Notes under the pieces: generated by a model
Seen by the model: only the letters and a program-made list of their open reading frames with translations
What the model was told of the DNA's origin: nothing
Databases searched by the model: none
Shown here: in pieces, positions 23,360 to 30,756 of the stretch
Numbering within the stretch: the first letter of the stretch is position 1
How the letters are laid out: every line of letters begins with the position of its first letter
From: Dehalococcoidia bacterium
GTDB taxonomy: Bacteria > Chloroflexota > Dehalococcoidia > Bin125
Direction: 5' to 3'
NCBI GenBank assembly: GCA_022826965.1
Contig: JAJDTU010000005.1
Coordinates: forward strand, 496,001 to 560,000
DNA: 64,000 nt
Position numbers and translations under genes: made by a program

Positions 23360-24055
23360 TCAGGCGACGCGGAGCAGGCAGCCGCAGGAGGGGCACTCGA
23401 CGGCGCGGGTTCCACGGCGCGCTCGGGTGACCACGATCGTGGGCAGGGTCAGGCGGCACTCGGCGCAGACGCCTCCGGCAACCGTGGCGACGACTCGGGG
23501 CCGGCGGCGGCGGTACTGGTCGTAGGTGTCGAGATCGTCCTGGGTGAGCTTCTCGCGCAGCAGCTCGGCCTGACGCGAGAATTCGTCGACCCGCTCCTGG
23601 GCTTCGTGTCGCTCGCCATCCAGTTCGCTCTGACGGGCGTTCCAGACATCGAGGGCGCCGGTGCGGAGTTGCTGCAGCCAGCCGCTTGCGTCATGCGCGT
23701 GCTCGGCTTCCTGGGTGGCACGGTTCTCTGCTTCGGTCAGCGGGGGGAGTTGTTGGCGCTGCGAATAGAGATCGCGCTGTAGTTCCTCCAGCGTGCGATG
23801 GTCGGTGATCGAGCCGGAGTAGAGGCGCTGGTCGGTGACTTCGATCCGGCGCTGGGCGGTCTGGACGACGGCATGCGCCTCGCGCACGGCCTGATCGGCG
23901 AGGCGCGCCTCTTCCTCCTGCGCCTCGAGCTCGGCATCGAGCTGACCGATGAACGGCGGATCGGAGATCTGGTCGAGAACGGCCTGAAGTTCGCGCTTGG
24001 CCTGATCCCGCTGGATGTCAACTTCCTGGAGCTGCTGCATCCCTTCAAGGTCCAT
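23360..24055 (-). CDS. C4-type zinc-ribbon coiled-coil protein
   Basis: This 231-residue protein is a long antiparallel coiled coil (residues 1-175, rich in QLQEVDIQRDQAKREL-like heptads) followed by a C-terminal zinc ribbon with cysteines in GGVCAECRLTLP and VECPSCGCLLR. This is the architecture of the CT398/HP0958/CdsZ-like family, whose members bind RNA, secretion substrates or sigma-54 partners in different bacteria. ATG 24055 was used; an internal ATG at 24040 sits too close to its GAAGGG. It diverges from the yceD operon across 163 bp. The specific role here is unknown. Confidence 0.85.
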   Translation of the reverse strand: MDLEGMQQLQEVDIQRDQAKRELQAVLDQISDPPFIGQLDAELEAQEEEARLADQAVREAHAVVQTAQRRIEVTDQRLYSGSITDHRTLEELQRDLYSQRQQLPPLTEAENRATQEAEHAHDASGWLQQLRTGALDVWNARQSELDGERHEAQERVDEFSRQAELLREKLTQDDLDTYDQYRRRRPRVVATVAGGVCAECRLTLPTIVVTRARRGTRAVECPSCGCLLRVA

Positions 24056-24203
24056 GAGGGCGGCTCATTTTCGTTGTTGGCGACGGGATTGGGCGCAGGG
24101 GAACTCGGTCAGGGCTGAGTCACCCGGTGTGTTGAGTGTATGCGCGACGACTGGGATAGCCAATATCGCAGCAGCGCCGGGATGGATCCGTCCGCGCCGC
24201 TGA

Positions 24204-24209
24204 TAGGCT
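24204..24209 (+). promoter_or_regulatory. Candidate -10 hexamer TAGGCT of the yceD-rpmF-fabD-nusB-acpP operon
   Basis: TAGGCT ends 9 nt before ATG 24219, in the divergent region shared with the zinc-ribbon gene. No clear Shine-Dalgarno sequence lies between. Confidence 0.45.
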
Positions 24210-24218
24210 GGGCGCACT

Positions 24219-24779
24219 ATGACAGCCGGGGGGACTGGCGAGGGGAGTGCCGAGGGCGGAGCCGCCAGTTCCGCGGTCCGACACACGACATCGCTGCTGT
24301 TCAACGTCTCGACTCTGCTGCAGGAACCGATCGGTTCGGTCAGGCGTTACGAGGTGACGAACGCTCGCGGCAATGGGCTGAGTTCGGACATCAGCGGAGC
24401 GCTCAGGCTGCTGCGAACCGATCACTCGATTCTCGCGACCGCGGAACTGTCGACGGTCGTTGCGGATCTGTGCGGCGCGTGCTTATGCGAGATGACGCTG
24501 CCACTGGCGCTGGCATTCGACGAAGAATTCTGGCCGCCGGCGGAGGCGGCACCTGACGACTACCTGCAGCCGCCGCAGGAGCAAATCGGGTTTTCTGTAA
24601 TCGACGGACAGATGGATTTGTCGGAGGCCGTGCGACAATACATAGAGATGGGGCGTCCGATGAGCCCGCGCTGCGGCCAGGACTGTCCTGGCCTCGAGAG
24701 CGAAACCACATCGGAAGCGCCGGTCGATGACCGTTGGTCGGCACTCGCCGCGCTGAAGCAAGAGATTGAACGAGATTGA
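24219..24779 (+). CDS. YceD/DUF177 family protein (23S rRNA accumulation)
   Basis: The 186-residue product has the DUF177 pattern: LFNVSTLLQEPIGSVRRYEV at the start, a central LSTVVADLCGACLCEMTLPLALAFDEEF and the cysteine-bearing SPRCGQDCPGLES near residue 150, equivalent to PLCxxDCxGLC. The family is almost always encoded just upstream of rpmF, as here, and supports 23S rRNA and 50S subunit accumulation. Its 3' end is separated from the L32 start by 34 nt. The first 20 residues are low-complexity and could indicate a later start, but no better start codon is obvious. Confidence 0.88.
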   Translation: MTAGGTGEGSAEGGAASSAVRHTTSLLFNVSTLLQEPIGSVRRYEVTNARGNGLSSDISGALRLLRTDHSILATAELSTVVADLCGACLCEMTLPLALAFDEEFWPPAEAAPDDYLQPPQEQIGFSVIDGQMDLSEAVRQYIEMGRPMSPRCGQDCPGLESETTSEAPVDDRWSALAALKQEIERD

Positions 24780-24813
24780 ACCTGCCCGAGGGTGGGACGG
24801 AGAGAGTGAAGAG

Positions 24814-24996
24814 ATGCCACCGCTTCCGAAGCGAAAGTATGCGAAGACGCGACAACGGCTGCGCCGCCAGCACCTGCGAGTGCGGCGGCCCAAGCTGGTG
24901 ACATGTGCGGAGTGCAACGAAACCCACCAGGCGCATCACATCTGCTGGGCCTGCGGCTCGTACCGCGGACGCAATGTGATCGAGCTCGAGGACTAG
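24814..24996 (+). CDS. rpmF: 50S ribosomal protein L32
   Basis: The 60-residue protein begins MPPLPKRKYAKTRQRLRRQH and has four cysteines at positions 31, 34, 44 and 47, the zinc-binding form of L32. The earlier in-frame ATG at 24766 is rejected because it overlaps yceD and adds a non-homologous extension. A purine-rich AGAGAG precedes ATG 24814. The stop is directly followed by the GTG of fabD. Confidence 0.95.
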   Translation: MPPLPKRKYAKTRQRLRRQHLRVRRPKLVTCAECNETHQAHHICWACGSYRGRNVIELED

Positions 24997-24997
24997 C

Positions 24998-25957
24998 GTG
25001 GCTGAGGCCGGCACACAGGATGGGCCGAAGACTGCCTGGCTGTTCCCCGGACAGGGAGCGCAAGAGGTCGGCATGGGCCGAGACCTGTTCGACGCGTTCG
25101 CTGAGTCGCGCGAAATCTTCGAGGAAGCGGACGAGGCGCTAGGCCGCTCGCTGTCGCAGGTGATCTTCGAAGGGCCGGACGAGGTTCTGCGGGAGACGGT
25201 CAACACGCAGCCGGCGATCCTGGTTGCGTCGCTCGCCGCCTGGCGCGCGGCGACGGTTGCGGGTCACGAGGCGTTGAAGGGCGCGCCGGTGTGCACCGCC
25301 GGACACAGCATGGGCGAGTACTCGGCGCTGGTCGCGGCGGGCGCCTTGACGGTCTCGGAGGCCGTTCGGCTGGTCGCCAAGCGCGGCGAACTGATGCAGG
25401 CCGCCGGAGAACAGAACCCGGGCACGTTGGCCGCCGTACTGGGGATGGACGAGGCGGACGTGCAGGCCGTGTGCGAGGAAAGTGGCGCGGAGATCTGCAA
25501 CCTCAACGCGACCGGGCAGATCGTGGTGGGCGGAACCGTTCCGGCGGTCGAAGCGGCGGCGGCGCTGGCCGAGGAACGCGGCGCTCGGCGGGTGGTGATG
25601 CTGAATGTTGGCGGAGCGTTCCATTCATCGCTGATGACGCCGGCAGCAGAAGCGATGGCGCCGATCATCGCCGAGGCTGAGGTGTCGGATCCGGTGACGC
25701 CGGCGATTGGCAATGTCGAGGCTGAACCGTTGGCCACGGCCGATGATGTGCGCGCCGATCTGACCGCGCAGATTCGGCGGCCGGTTCGCTGGCGCGACAC
25801 GGTCTTGCGGATGCAGGCGATGGGCGTGGAGCAGTACGTTGAGATGGGACCGGGCAGGGTGCTCACCGGACTGGTGCGCACGACGCTTCGGCCGCTGAAG
25901 CCGGCGCAGATGCCGGCGTTGGTCAACATCAGCGATCGGGAGAGCGTTGGCGGATAG
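24998..25957 (+). CDS. fabD: Malonyl-CoA:ACP transacylase
   Basis: The 319-residue enzyme moves malonyl groups onto acyl carrier protein for fatty-acid synthesis. It has WLFPGQGAQEVGMG at 14-27, nucleophile Ser104 in AGHSMGEYSAL, the conserved Arg in a later strand and the catalytic His near 212 in GGAFHSSLM, then ending in YVEMGPGRVLTGLV. GTG 24998 starts 1 nt after the rpmF stop. The gene's last 11 bp overlap nusB. Its substrate partner acpP lies two genes downstream. Confidence 0.95.
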   Translation: MAEAGTQDGPKTAWLFPGQGAQEVGMGRDLFDAFAESREIFEEADEALGRSLSQVIFEGPDEVLRETVNTQPAILVASLAAWRAATVAGHEALKGAPVCTAGHSMGEYSALVAAGALTVSEAVRLVAKRGELMQAAGEQNPGTLAAVLGMDEADVQAVCEESGAEICNLNATGQIVVGGTVPAVEAAAALAEERGARRVVMLNVGGAFHSSLMTPAAEAMAPIIAEAEVSDPVTPAIGNVEAEPLATADDVRADLTAQIRRPVRWRDTVLRMQAMGVEQYVEMGPGRVLTGLVRTTLRPLKPAQMPALVNISDRESVGG

Positions 25958-26405
25958 CGGGAGCACGCCGCGCATCCGGCCGGATGCGGAGGACAACGCT
26001 CGGGTTCGGGCATTCTGCGCGCTGTTCGAGGCGGAGTTCGGCGTGATGCCGGCGACGTCCGCTCTGAATCGATCACACCAGGATGTGCCCATGTCGGCGG
26101 AGCGAGCAGGGCGAGCTGCGACCCTCGTTGCGGGAGTGATCGACCGGCGCGACGAGCTCGATCTGCTGATCGCGGAGACCGCCGATCGGCTGCCGCTGGA
26201 TCAGATGGCGCTGGTCGACCTCACTATTCTGCGCATTGCGCTGTATGAAATGCTCTTCGATAATGGCGCGGTACGCCCGAACACCGCGGTTCGGCAAGCG
26301 GTGACGCTGGCGAAGCGATTCGGCGATGATGGAAGCCGGCGGTTCGTCAGCGGCGTATTGGGCGCGGTCACACGGAACCGACTGCAGGCTGGGACTGCGG
26401 AATAA
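25947..26405 (+). CDS. nusB: Transcription antitermination factor NusB
   Basis: A 152-residue all-helical NusB protein with the family motifs [36 protein letters not shown] and [30 protein letters not shown] split across the C-terminal helices. It binds boxA RNA with NusE and supports rRNA transcription. TTG 25947 is preceded by GGGAGAGCG and overlaps the fabD stop, indicating coupled translation. The first 20 residues are less conserved, so a later start is possible. Confidence 0.9.
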   Translation: MADSGSTPRIRPDAEDNARVRAFCALFEAEFGVMPATSALNRSHQDVPMSAERAGRAATLVAGVIDRRDELDLLIAETADRLPLDQMALVDLTILRIALYEMLFDNGAVRPNTAVRQAVTLAKRFGDDGSRRFVSGVLGAVTRNRLQAGTAE

Positions 26406-26419
26406 CCGGAGGTAGCAGG

Positions 26420-26677
26420 ATGGCACTGTTTGATCGAATCAAGGACATCATTGTCGACCAACTGTCGGCGGACCCGGACGAGGTGACGCCGGAGGCGTCG
26501 TTCGTCGACGACCTGGGCGCCGACTCACTTGACCTCGTTGAATTGATCATGTCGTTTGAGGATGAGTTTCGCGACGAAGTGCCCGACCTGGAGATTTCGG
26601 ATGAGGATGCCGAGGGGATCGGCACGGTGCAGGACGCAATCAACTTCCTCGTGGAGAAGGGCGTTTCGGACGAATAG
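26420..26677 (+). CDS. acpP: Acyl carrier protein
   Basis: An 85-residue acidic helical carrier for fatty-acid synthesis. The phosphopantetheine site is Ser36 in [15 protein letters not shown]. The product ends in an acidic tail. GGAGG lies 10 nt before ATG 26420, one of the few strong Shine-Dalgarno sites in this run, fitting a highly expressed gene. It is the last gene of the yceD operon. Confidence 0.96.
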   Translation: MALFDRIKDIIVDQLSADPDEVTPEASFVDDLGADSLDLVELIMSFEDEFRDEVPDLEISDEDAEGIGTVQDAINFLVEKGVSDE

Positions 26678-26736
26678 CGTTACGGAGAGCGGGCGCGATC
26701 GCCGCGTCGGTCGGCGGCGATGACTCGGTAATCGGG

Positions 26737-26742
26737 TACGCT
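26737..26742 (+). promoter_or_regulatory. Candidate -10 hexamer TACGCT of tatA-tatC
   Basis: TACGCT ends 8 nt before ATG 26751, and no Shine-Dalgarno sequence lies between. Confidence 0.45.
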
Positions 26743-26750
26743 GACTGCCG

Positions 26751-27341
26751 ATGAACATCTTCGGCGTCGGAATTCCAGAAATCCTGGTGGTGCTGCTGCT
26801 GGCGGCCGTGATCTTCGGTCCCGGCAAGCTTCCAGAGATCGCGGGCCAGTTTGGCCGGGCGATCCGCGAGTTGCGTGAGTACGCGCGCGACTTTCGAGAC
26901 GAATACCTGACCGATTTCGAGGAAGTCCGCGAGGAATTCATCGAGCAACGCTTCGAGTTGGAGCAGATTGATGCGGATATCCGGGCCGACTTGCAGCAGG
27001 CCGAAGCCGATGTCCGGGGAGCCGTGCGCGACGCGGAGGAGATGACGGAAGAGGCGATCGAGGCGGCTCGTGACGGTGGATCGACGGCGCAGGCCTCGGG
27101 CGGGGCTGCCACAGCGACGGCGGAGAGCGAGGCAACGCCAGCGGAAGAGCGGCCGGTGCGGCGAACGCGGCGTCGGCGCGCCGTGGTGCGACCACGGCGG
27201 GCAGTGGCGGCGGCCTCGGAGGACCCCGCGGACGACGCAGCGGAACCGGCGCGGCCTTCGAACGTGATCTCGCTCAACCGGCGACGCCGCGATGTCGAGC
27301 AGCCGACCAGTCCAAGCAGCCCAAGCAGCAGTGTGCAGTAG
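26751..27341 (+). CDS. tatA: Sec-independent translocase TatA/TatB subunit
   Basis: The 196-residue protein starts with a single membrane helix (VGIPEILVVLLLAAVIF, residues 6-22), the FGPGKLPEIAGQFGRAI hinge and an amphipathic helix. It then has a long acidic coiled stretch (40-100) and a basic, alanine/arginine-rich tail. The length exceeds TatA norms (60-90) and is nearer TatB, so it may serve both roles, as in single-TatA systems. tatC follows 45 bp downstream. The complex exports folded proteins across the cytoplasmic membrane. Confidence 0.88.
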   Translation: MNIFGVGIPEILVVLLLAAVIFGPGKLPEIAGQFGRAIRELREYARDFRDEYLTDFEEVREEFIEQRFELEQIDADIRADLQQAEADVRGAVRDAEEMTEEAIEAARDGGSTAQASGGAATATAESEATPAEERPVRRTRRRRAVVRPRRAVAAASEDPADDAAEPARPSNVISLNRRRRDVEQPTSPSSPSSSVQ

Positions 27342-27386
27342 TGACTTCGCCATGCAGGTGAGTTCGCTGGGACAAGTTGGCTGCTG

Positions 27387-28316
27387 ATGGCGACGCGACC
27401 GGTGCCCACGCCGTCGGATTTGCCCGAGCCGCCCGAGTTCGCGGAGCTGGATGTGGTGGCCGAGGAGGCGGGCGATGAACTGCCGCCGGGTATGCCTCCC
27501 GGCCCCCCGCCGGACGAGCCCGAAGGCGCAGAGCTCACGCTGGGCGAGCATCTCAACGAGATCCGCCAGCGGCTGACGGTCGCGGTTTTGACGATGGTCT
27601 TGACGACGGTCCTGGCGCTGCTGTTCGCGTCGACGATCCTCGATTACCTGCTGGAGCCGGGACGCCAGGCGCTGCCGGAGTTCCGTCCGATCTACACGGA
27701 GCTGCTGGGCTTCATCGGGGCCTACATCAAGATCTCGCTGATGCTCGGTCTGGCCGGCGCGATGCCGGTGATCGTCTACCAGATCTATGCGTTCATCCAC
27801 CCGGGTCTGACCCGCGCGGAGCAGAAGTGGATCATGCCGATCGTGGGCCTGGCGACGATCGCGTTCGCCTGCGGCGGCGCATTCGCGTTCTTCATCGGCT
27901 GGCCGCCGGCGCTGTCATTCCTGCTCAACTTCGGCCAGGACATCGCCGACCCGCAGGTTCGGATCAACAATTACATCGACATGTTGACGCGGTTCGTGAT
28001 CTGGACCGGGATCGTGTTTGAGCTGCCCCTGTTCCTGATGGGGCTGGGCGCGATCGGGCTGGTCACGTCGAAGCGGTTGATGGGGATGTGGCGCTGGGCG
28101 ATCATCGGCTCGTTCCTCCTCGCGGCGCTGATCACGCCGTCGATCGACCCGGTGACGCAGACGTTTGTCGCGGTGCCGACGCTCGGGCTGTACATCCTCG
28201 GCATCGTGCTGGTGAGACTGGTGGAGAACCGGACGGTGATCCCGGTGATTGAGTCCGAGCTGGACGATGAGGATGACGAGGACGACGATGACGAGCCCGA
28301 GGGTCAGCCTGCGTGA
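27387..28316 (+). CDS. tatC: Sec-independent translocase subunit TatC
   Basis: The 309-residue protein recognises twin-arginine signals. After a 45-residue proline- and acid-rich N-terminal extension, the TatC core starts at LTLGEHLNEIRQRL and contains six membrane helices, with the loop YAFIHPGLTRAEQKW between helices 2 and 3 and a conserved FELPLF segment in helix 5. The C-terminus is an acidic tail (ELDDEDDEDDDDEPEG). It shares the tatA promoter. Both extensions are longer than in E. coli TatC. Confidence 0.94.
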   Translation: MATRPVPTPSDLPEPPEFAELDVVAEEAGDELPPGMPPGPPPDEPEGAELTLGEHLNEIRQRLTVAVLTMVLTTVLALLFASTILDYLLEPGRQALPEFRPIYTELLGFIGAYIKISLMLGLAGAMPVIVYQIYAFIHPGLTRAEQKWIMPIVGLATIAFACGGAFAFFIGWPPALSFLLNFGQDIADPQVRINNYIDMLTRFVIWTGIVFELPLFLMGLGAIGLVTSKRLMGMWRWAIIGSFLLAALITPSIDPVTQTFVAVPTLGLYILGIVLVRLVENRTVIPVIESELDDEDDEDDDDEPEGQPA

Positions 28317-28329
28317 TCCGGGTTCGTCG

Positions 28330-28335
28330 TAGACT
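28330..28335 (+). promoter_or_regulatory. Candidate -10 hexamer TAGACT of the type 4 UDG gene
   Basis: TAGACT ends 6 nt before GTG 28342, and no ribosome-binding site is present. Confidence 0.5.
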
Positions 28336-28341
28336 GACGCC

Positions 28342-28980
28342 GTGGAAGCTCAGGTACTGGAACTACTGAACGCGAAGATCGCCGTTTGCACCGCGTGTCG
28401 GCTGCACGAGGGACGCACGCAGACGGTTCCCGGCAACGGCGATCCGAACGCCGAGCTGATGTTCATCGGCGAAGCGCCGGGGGCGAACGAGGATCAGCAA
28501 GGTCTGCCGTTCGTGGGCCGCGCGGGACAATTGCTCGATGAGTTGCTGGCCGAGATCGGGTTCAGCCGACCCGAGGTGTTCGTCGCCAATGTGATCAAGT
28601 GCCGACCGCCGAACAATCGCGACCCGATGCCCGACGAGATCGGCTGTTGCGAGGTGTACCTGCGCGAGCAGATCGAGGGCATCCGGCCGAAGCTAATCGT
28701 GCTGCTGGGCCGGTTCGCGACGCAGTACTTTCTGCCCGACGCGACGATGGGCGGGGCCCGGGGTCAGCCGTTCCAGGCGGGACCGTGGTTGATCCTGCCG
28801 GTCTATCACCCGGCGGCGGCGTTGCGGAACTCGAACCTGATGCAGACGCTGCGGGAAGACTTCGCGATCATCAGGCCGCTGCTGGACCAGGCGGAGCGAC
28901 CGGAGATTGCCGAGGTGCAGATCGGGCACGCGCACGGACCGGCCAAGGAGGATGACGACTCGCAGCGTTCGCTGCTCTAG
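28342..28980 (+). CDS. Type 4 uracil-DNA glycosylase (iron-sulfur)
   Basis: The 212-residue enzyme removes uracil from DNA. Cys16 and Cys19 in VCTACRLHEGRT, with cysteines in NVIKCRPPNNRDP and GCCEVYL, are the four ligands expected for the family's [4Fe-4S] cluster. The active-site motifs GEAPGANEDQQG and, in the C-terminal half, LPVYHPAAALRN are clear. The C-terminal 25 residues are an acidic extension. GTG 28342 with TAGACT 6 nt upstream sets the start. It is followed by the RNase J gene. Confidence 0.93.
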   Translation: MEAQVLELLNAKIAVCTACRLHEGRTQTVPGNGDPNAELMFIGEAPGANEDQQGLPFVGRAGQLLDELLAEIGFSRPEVFVANVIKCRPPNNRDPMPDEIGCCEVYLREQIEGIRPKLIVLLGRFATQYFLPDATMGGARGQPFQAGPWLILPVYHPAAALRNSNLMQTLREDFAIIRPLLDQAERPEIAEVQIGHAHGPAKEDDDSQRSLL

Positions 28981-29019
28981 TGACGGCTCCATCGATGCAG
29001 TCGATTGAATGAGGTGAGC

Positions 29020-30705
29020 GTGGCAGCCGAGCAGGAAGTGCCAGAGGGCGCGCTACGCGTCGTGCCTCTGGGTGGGCTGGGCGAAATCGGCCGCAACATG
29101 ATGGTCTACGAGACGGCCGACGACCTGGTCGTGATCGACGCCGGCCTGCTGTTTCCGTCAGACGACATGCACGGCGTCGACTACATCATTCCCGACGCCA
29201 GCTACGTGCTTGAACGTCGCGACAAGCTGCGCGCATACCTGATCACACATGGTCACGAGGATCACATCGGGGCGCTGCGTTTCCTCTTGCCGCAACTGCA
29301 AGCGCCTATCTACGCCTCGCCGCTGGCGCTGGGCCTGATTCGCTGGCGGTTGGAGGAGTCGGGAATCCTCGACGCACGCATGATCGAGGCGGGGACCGGC
29401 TCGTCGTTCGATTTCGGCTCGCTTACCGCGGAGTTCTTCCCGGTCGCGCACTCGATCCCCGACGCGTACGGGATCGCGCTGCGGACGCCGGCCGGTCTGG
29501 TCGTGCATACCGGCGACTTCAAGATCGATCACACGCCAGTGATGTCGGAACCGACCGACCTGCAGCAACTGGCCGCATACGGTCAGGAAGGGGTGCGGCT
29601 CCTGTGTTCCGACTCGACCTACGCCGACAAGACCGGCGTGACGCCGTCGGAGACGCTCGTCGGCGAGGCGTTGCTGCAGATCCTGCTGACCGCGCCGGGG
29701 CGGGTGATCATTGCGACCTTCGCGTCGCAGATTGCGAGGATCCAGCAGATCATCGACGGGGCAGAAGACTCGGGCCGGGTGGTCTACGCGACGGGTCGCT
29801 CGATGGAGAAGAACATCGACATGTCCCGCGACCTTGGCTACGTGGAGGCGGAGGATCGCCGCCTGCGACCGATCACGGATCTGGGTTCGGCCCACGACGA
29901 GAACACTGTGATCATCTGCACTGGTGCGCAGGGCGAGCCGATGGCGGCGCTCTCGCGGATGGCGACCGGTTCGCACCGCGATGTCACGCTGAAGCCGGGC
30001 GACACGGTCGTGCTCTCGTCGTCGCCGATTCCCGGCAACGAGTCGGCGGTCAACAACACGATCAACAACCTGTACAAGCGGGGGGTGGAAGTCGTCTCGG
30101 TGGCATCGGGGCATGAACACGTGCATGTCCGCGGACATGCGGCGCAGGAGGAGTTGAAGACGGTCATCTCGCTGACCAATCCACAAGCGTTCGTGCCGAT
30201 GCACGGCGAGTTTCGGCACCTGGTCCTGCACGCGAAACTGGCGGAGTCGATGGGCGTGCCCGACCACGAGCGGCACATCCTGCTCGACGGAGACGTGCTG
30301 GAACTCACGGCGGAGGGGTCGGCGGTTGTCGATCAGGTTCCGGCCGAGTACGTGTACGTGGACGGGATGAACGTCGGCGGGGTGGATCGTTCGATCATCC
30401 GCGACCGGCAGAAGCTGGCCGGCGACGGGTTCCTGTTGGTCGCGGTTCCGATCGATGAGGAGAGCGGGGAACTCTCTGGCGAGATTGAGGTGGCGGCTCG
30501 CGGTTTCGCCGAGATCCGGGCGGCGGAGAGCCTGCGGGCGGGCGCGGCGAAGGTCGCCCGCGAGGTGCTCAAGCCGAAGCTGAACTCGAACCGCGTTGTC
30601 ACCTGGGAAAAGCGCGAGCGGCAGGTTCAGCAGGAGGTCTCGGCCTACCTTCGCCGCGAGACACGGCAACGTCCTATGGTGGTGGTGGTGGCGGTACAGG
30701 TCTGA
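29020..30705 (+). CDS. rnj: Ribonuclease J
   Basis: A metallo-beta-lactamase/beta-CASP nuclease of about 561 residues that processes and degrades RNA from 5' ends. It shows LGGLGEIGRNMMVYE, the metal motif THGHEDHIGAL, VHTGDFKIDHTP, the beta-CASP segment STYADKTGVTPSE, GAQGEPMAALSRMATGSH and HVRGHAAQEELK, then a C-terminal dimer domain ending RQRPMVVVVAVQV. GTG 29020 was preferred over TTG 29005 since GAGG lies 5 nt before it; the N-terminal difference is only five residues. It lies between the UDG and FtsK genes on the same strand. Confidence 0.94.
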   Translation: MAAEQEVPEGALRVVPLGGLGEIGRNMMVYETADDLVVIDAGLLFPSDDMHGVDYIIPDASYVLERRDKLRAYLITHGHEDHIGALRFLLPQLQAPIYASPLALGLIRWRLEESGILDARMIEAGTGSSFDFGSLTAEFFPVAHSIPDAYGIALRTPAGLVVHTGDFKIDHTPVMSEPTDLQQLAAYGQEGVRLLCSDSTYADKTGVTPSETLVGEALLQILLTAPGRVIIATFASQIARIQQIIDGAEDSGRVVYATGRSMEKNIDMSRDLGYVEAEDRRLRPITDLGSAHDENTVIICTGAQGEPMAALSRMATGSHRDVTLKPGDTVVLSSSPIPGNESAVNNTINNLYKRGVEVVSVASGHEHVHVRGHAAQEELKTVISLTNPQAFVPMHGEFRHLVLHAKLAESMGVPDHERHILLDGDVLELTAEGSAVVDQVPAEYVYVDGMNVGGVDRSIIRDRQKLAGDGFLLVAVPIDEESGELSGEIEVAARGFAEIRAAESLRAGAAKVAREVLKPKLNSNRVVTWEKRERQVQQEVSAYLRRETRQRPMVVVVAVQV

Positions 30706-30756
30706 TTCGCAGCGTCGGACCCGTTCTGGTGTGGTCTGGTGTGGTAAAGCAGATGT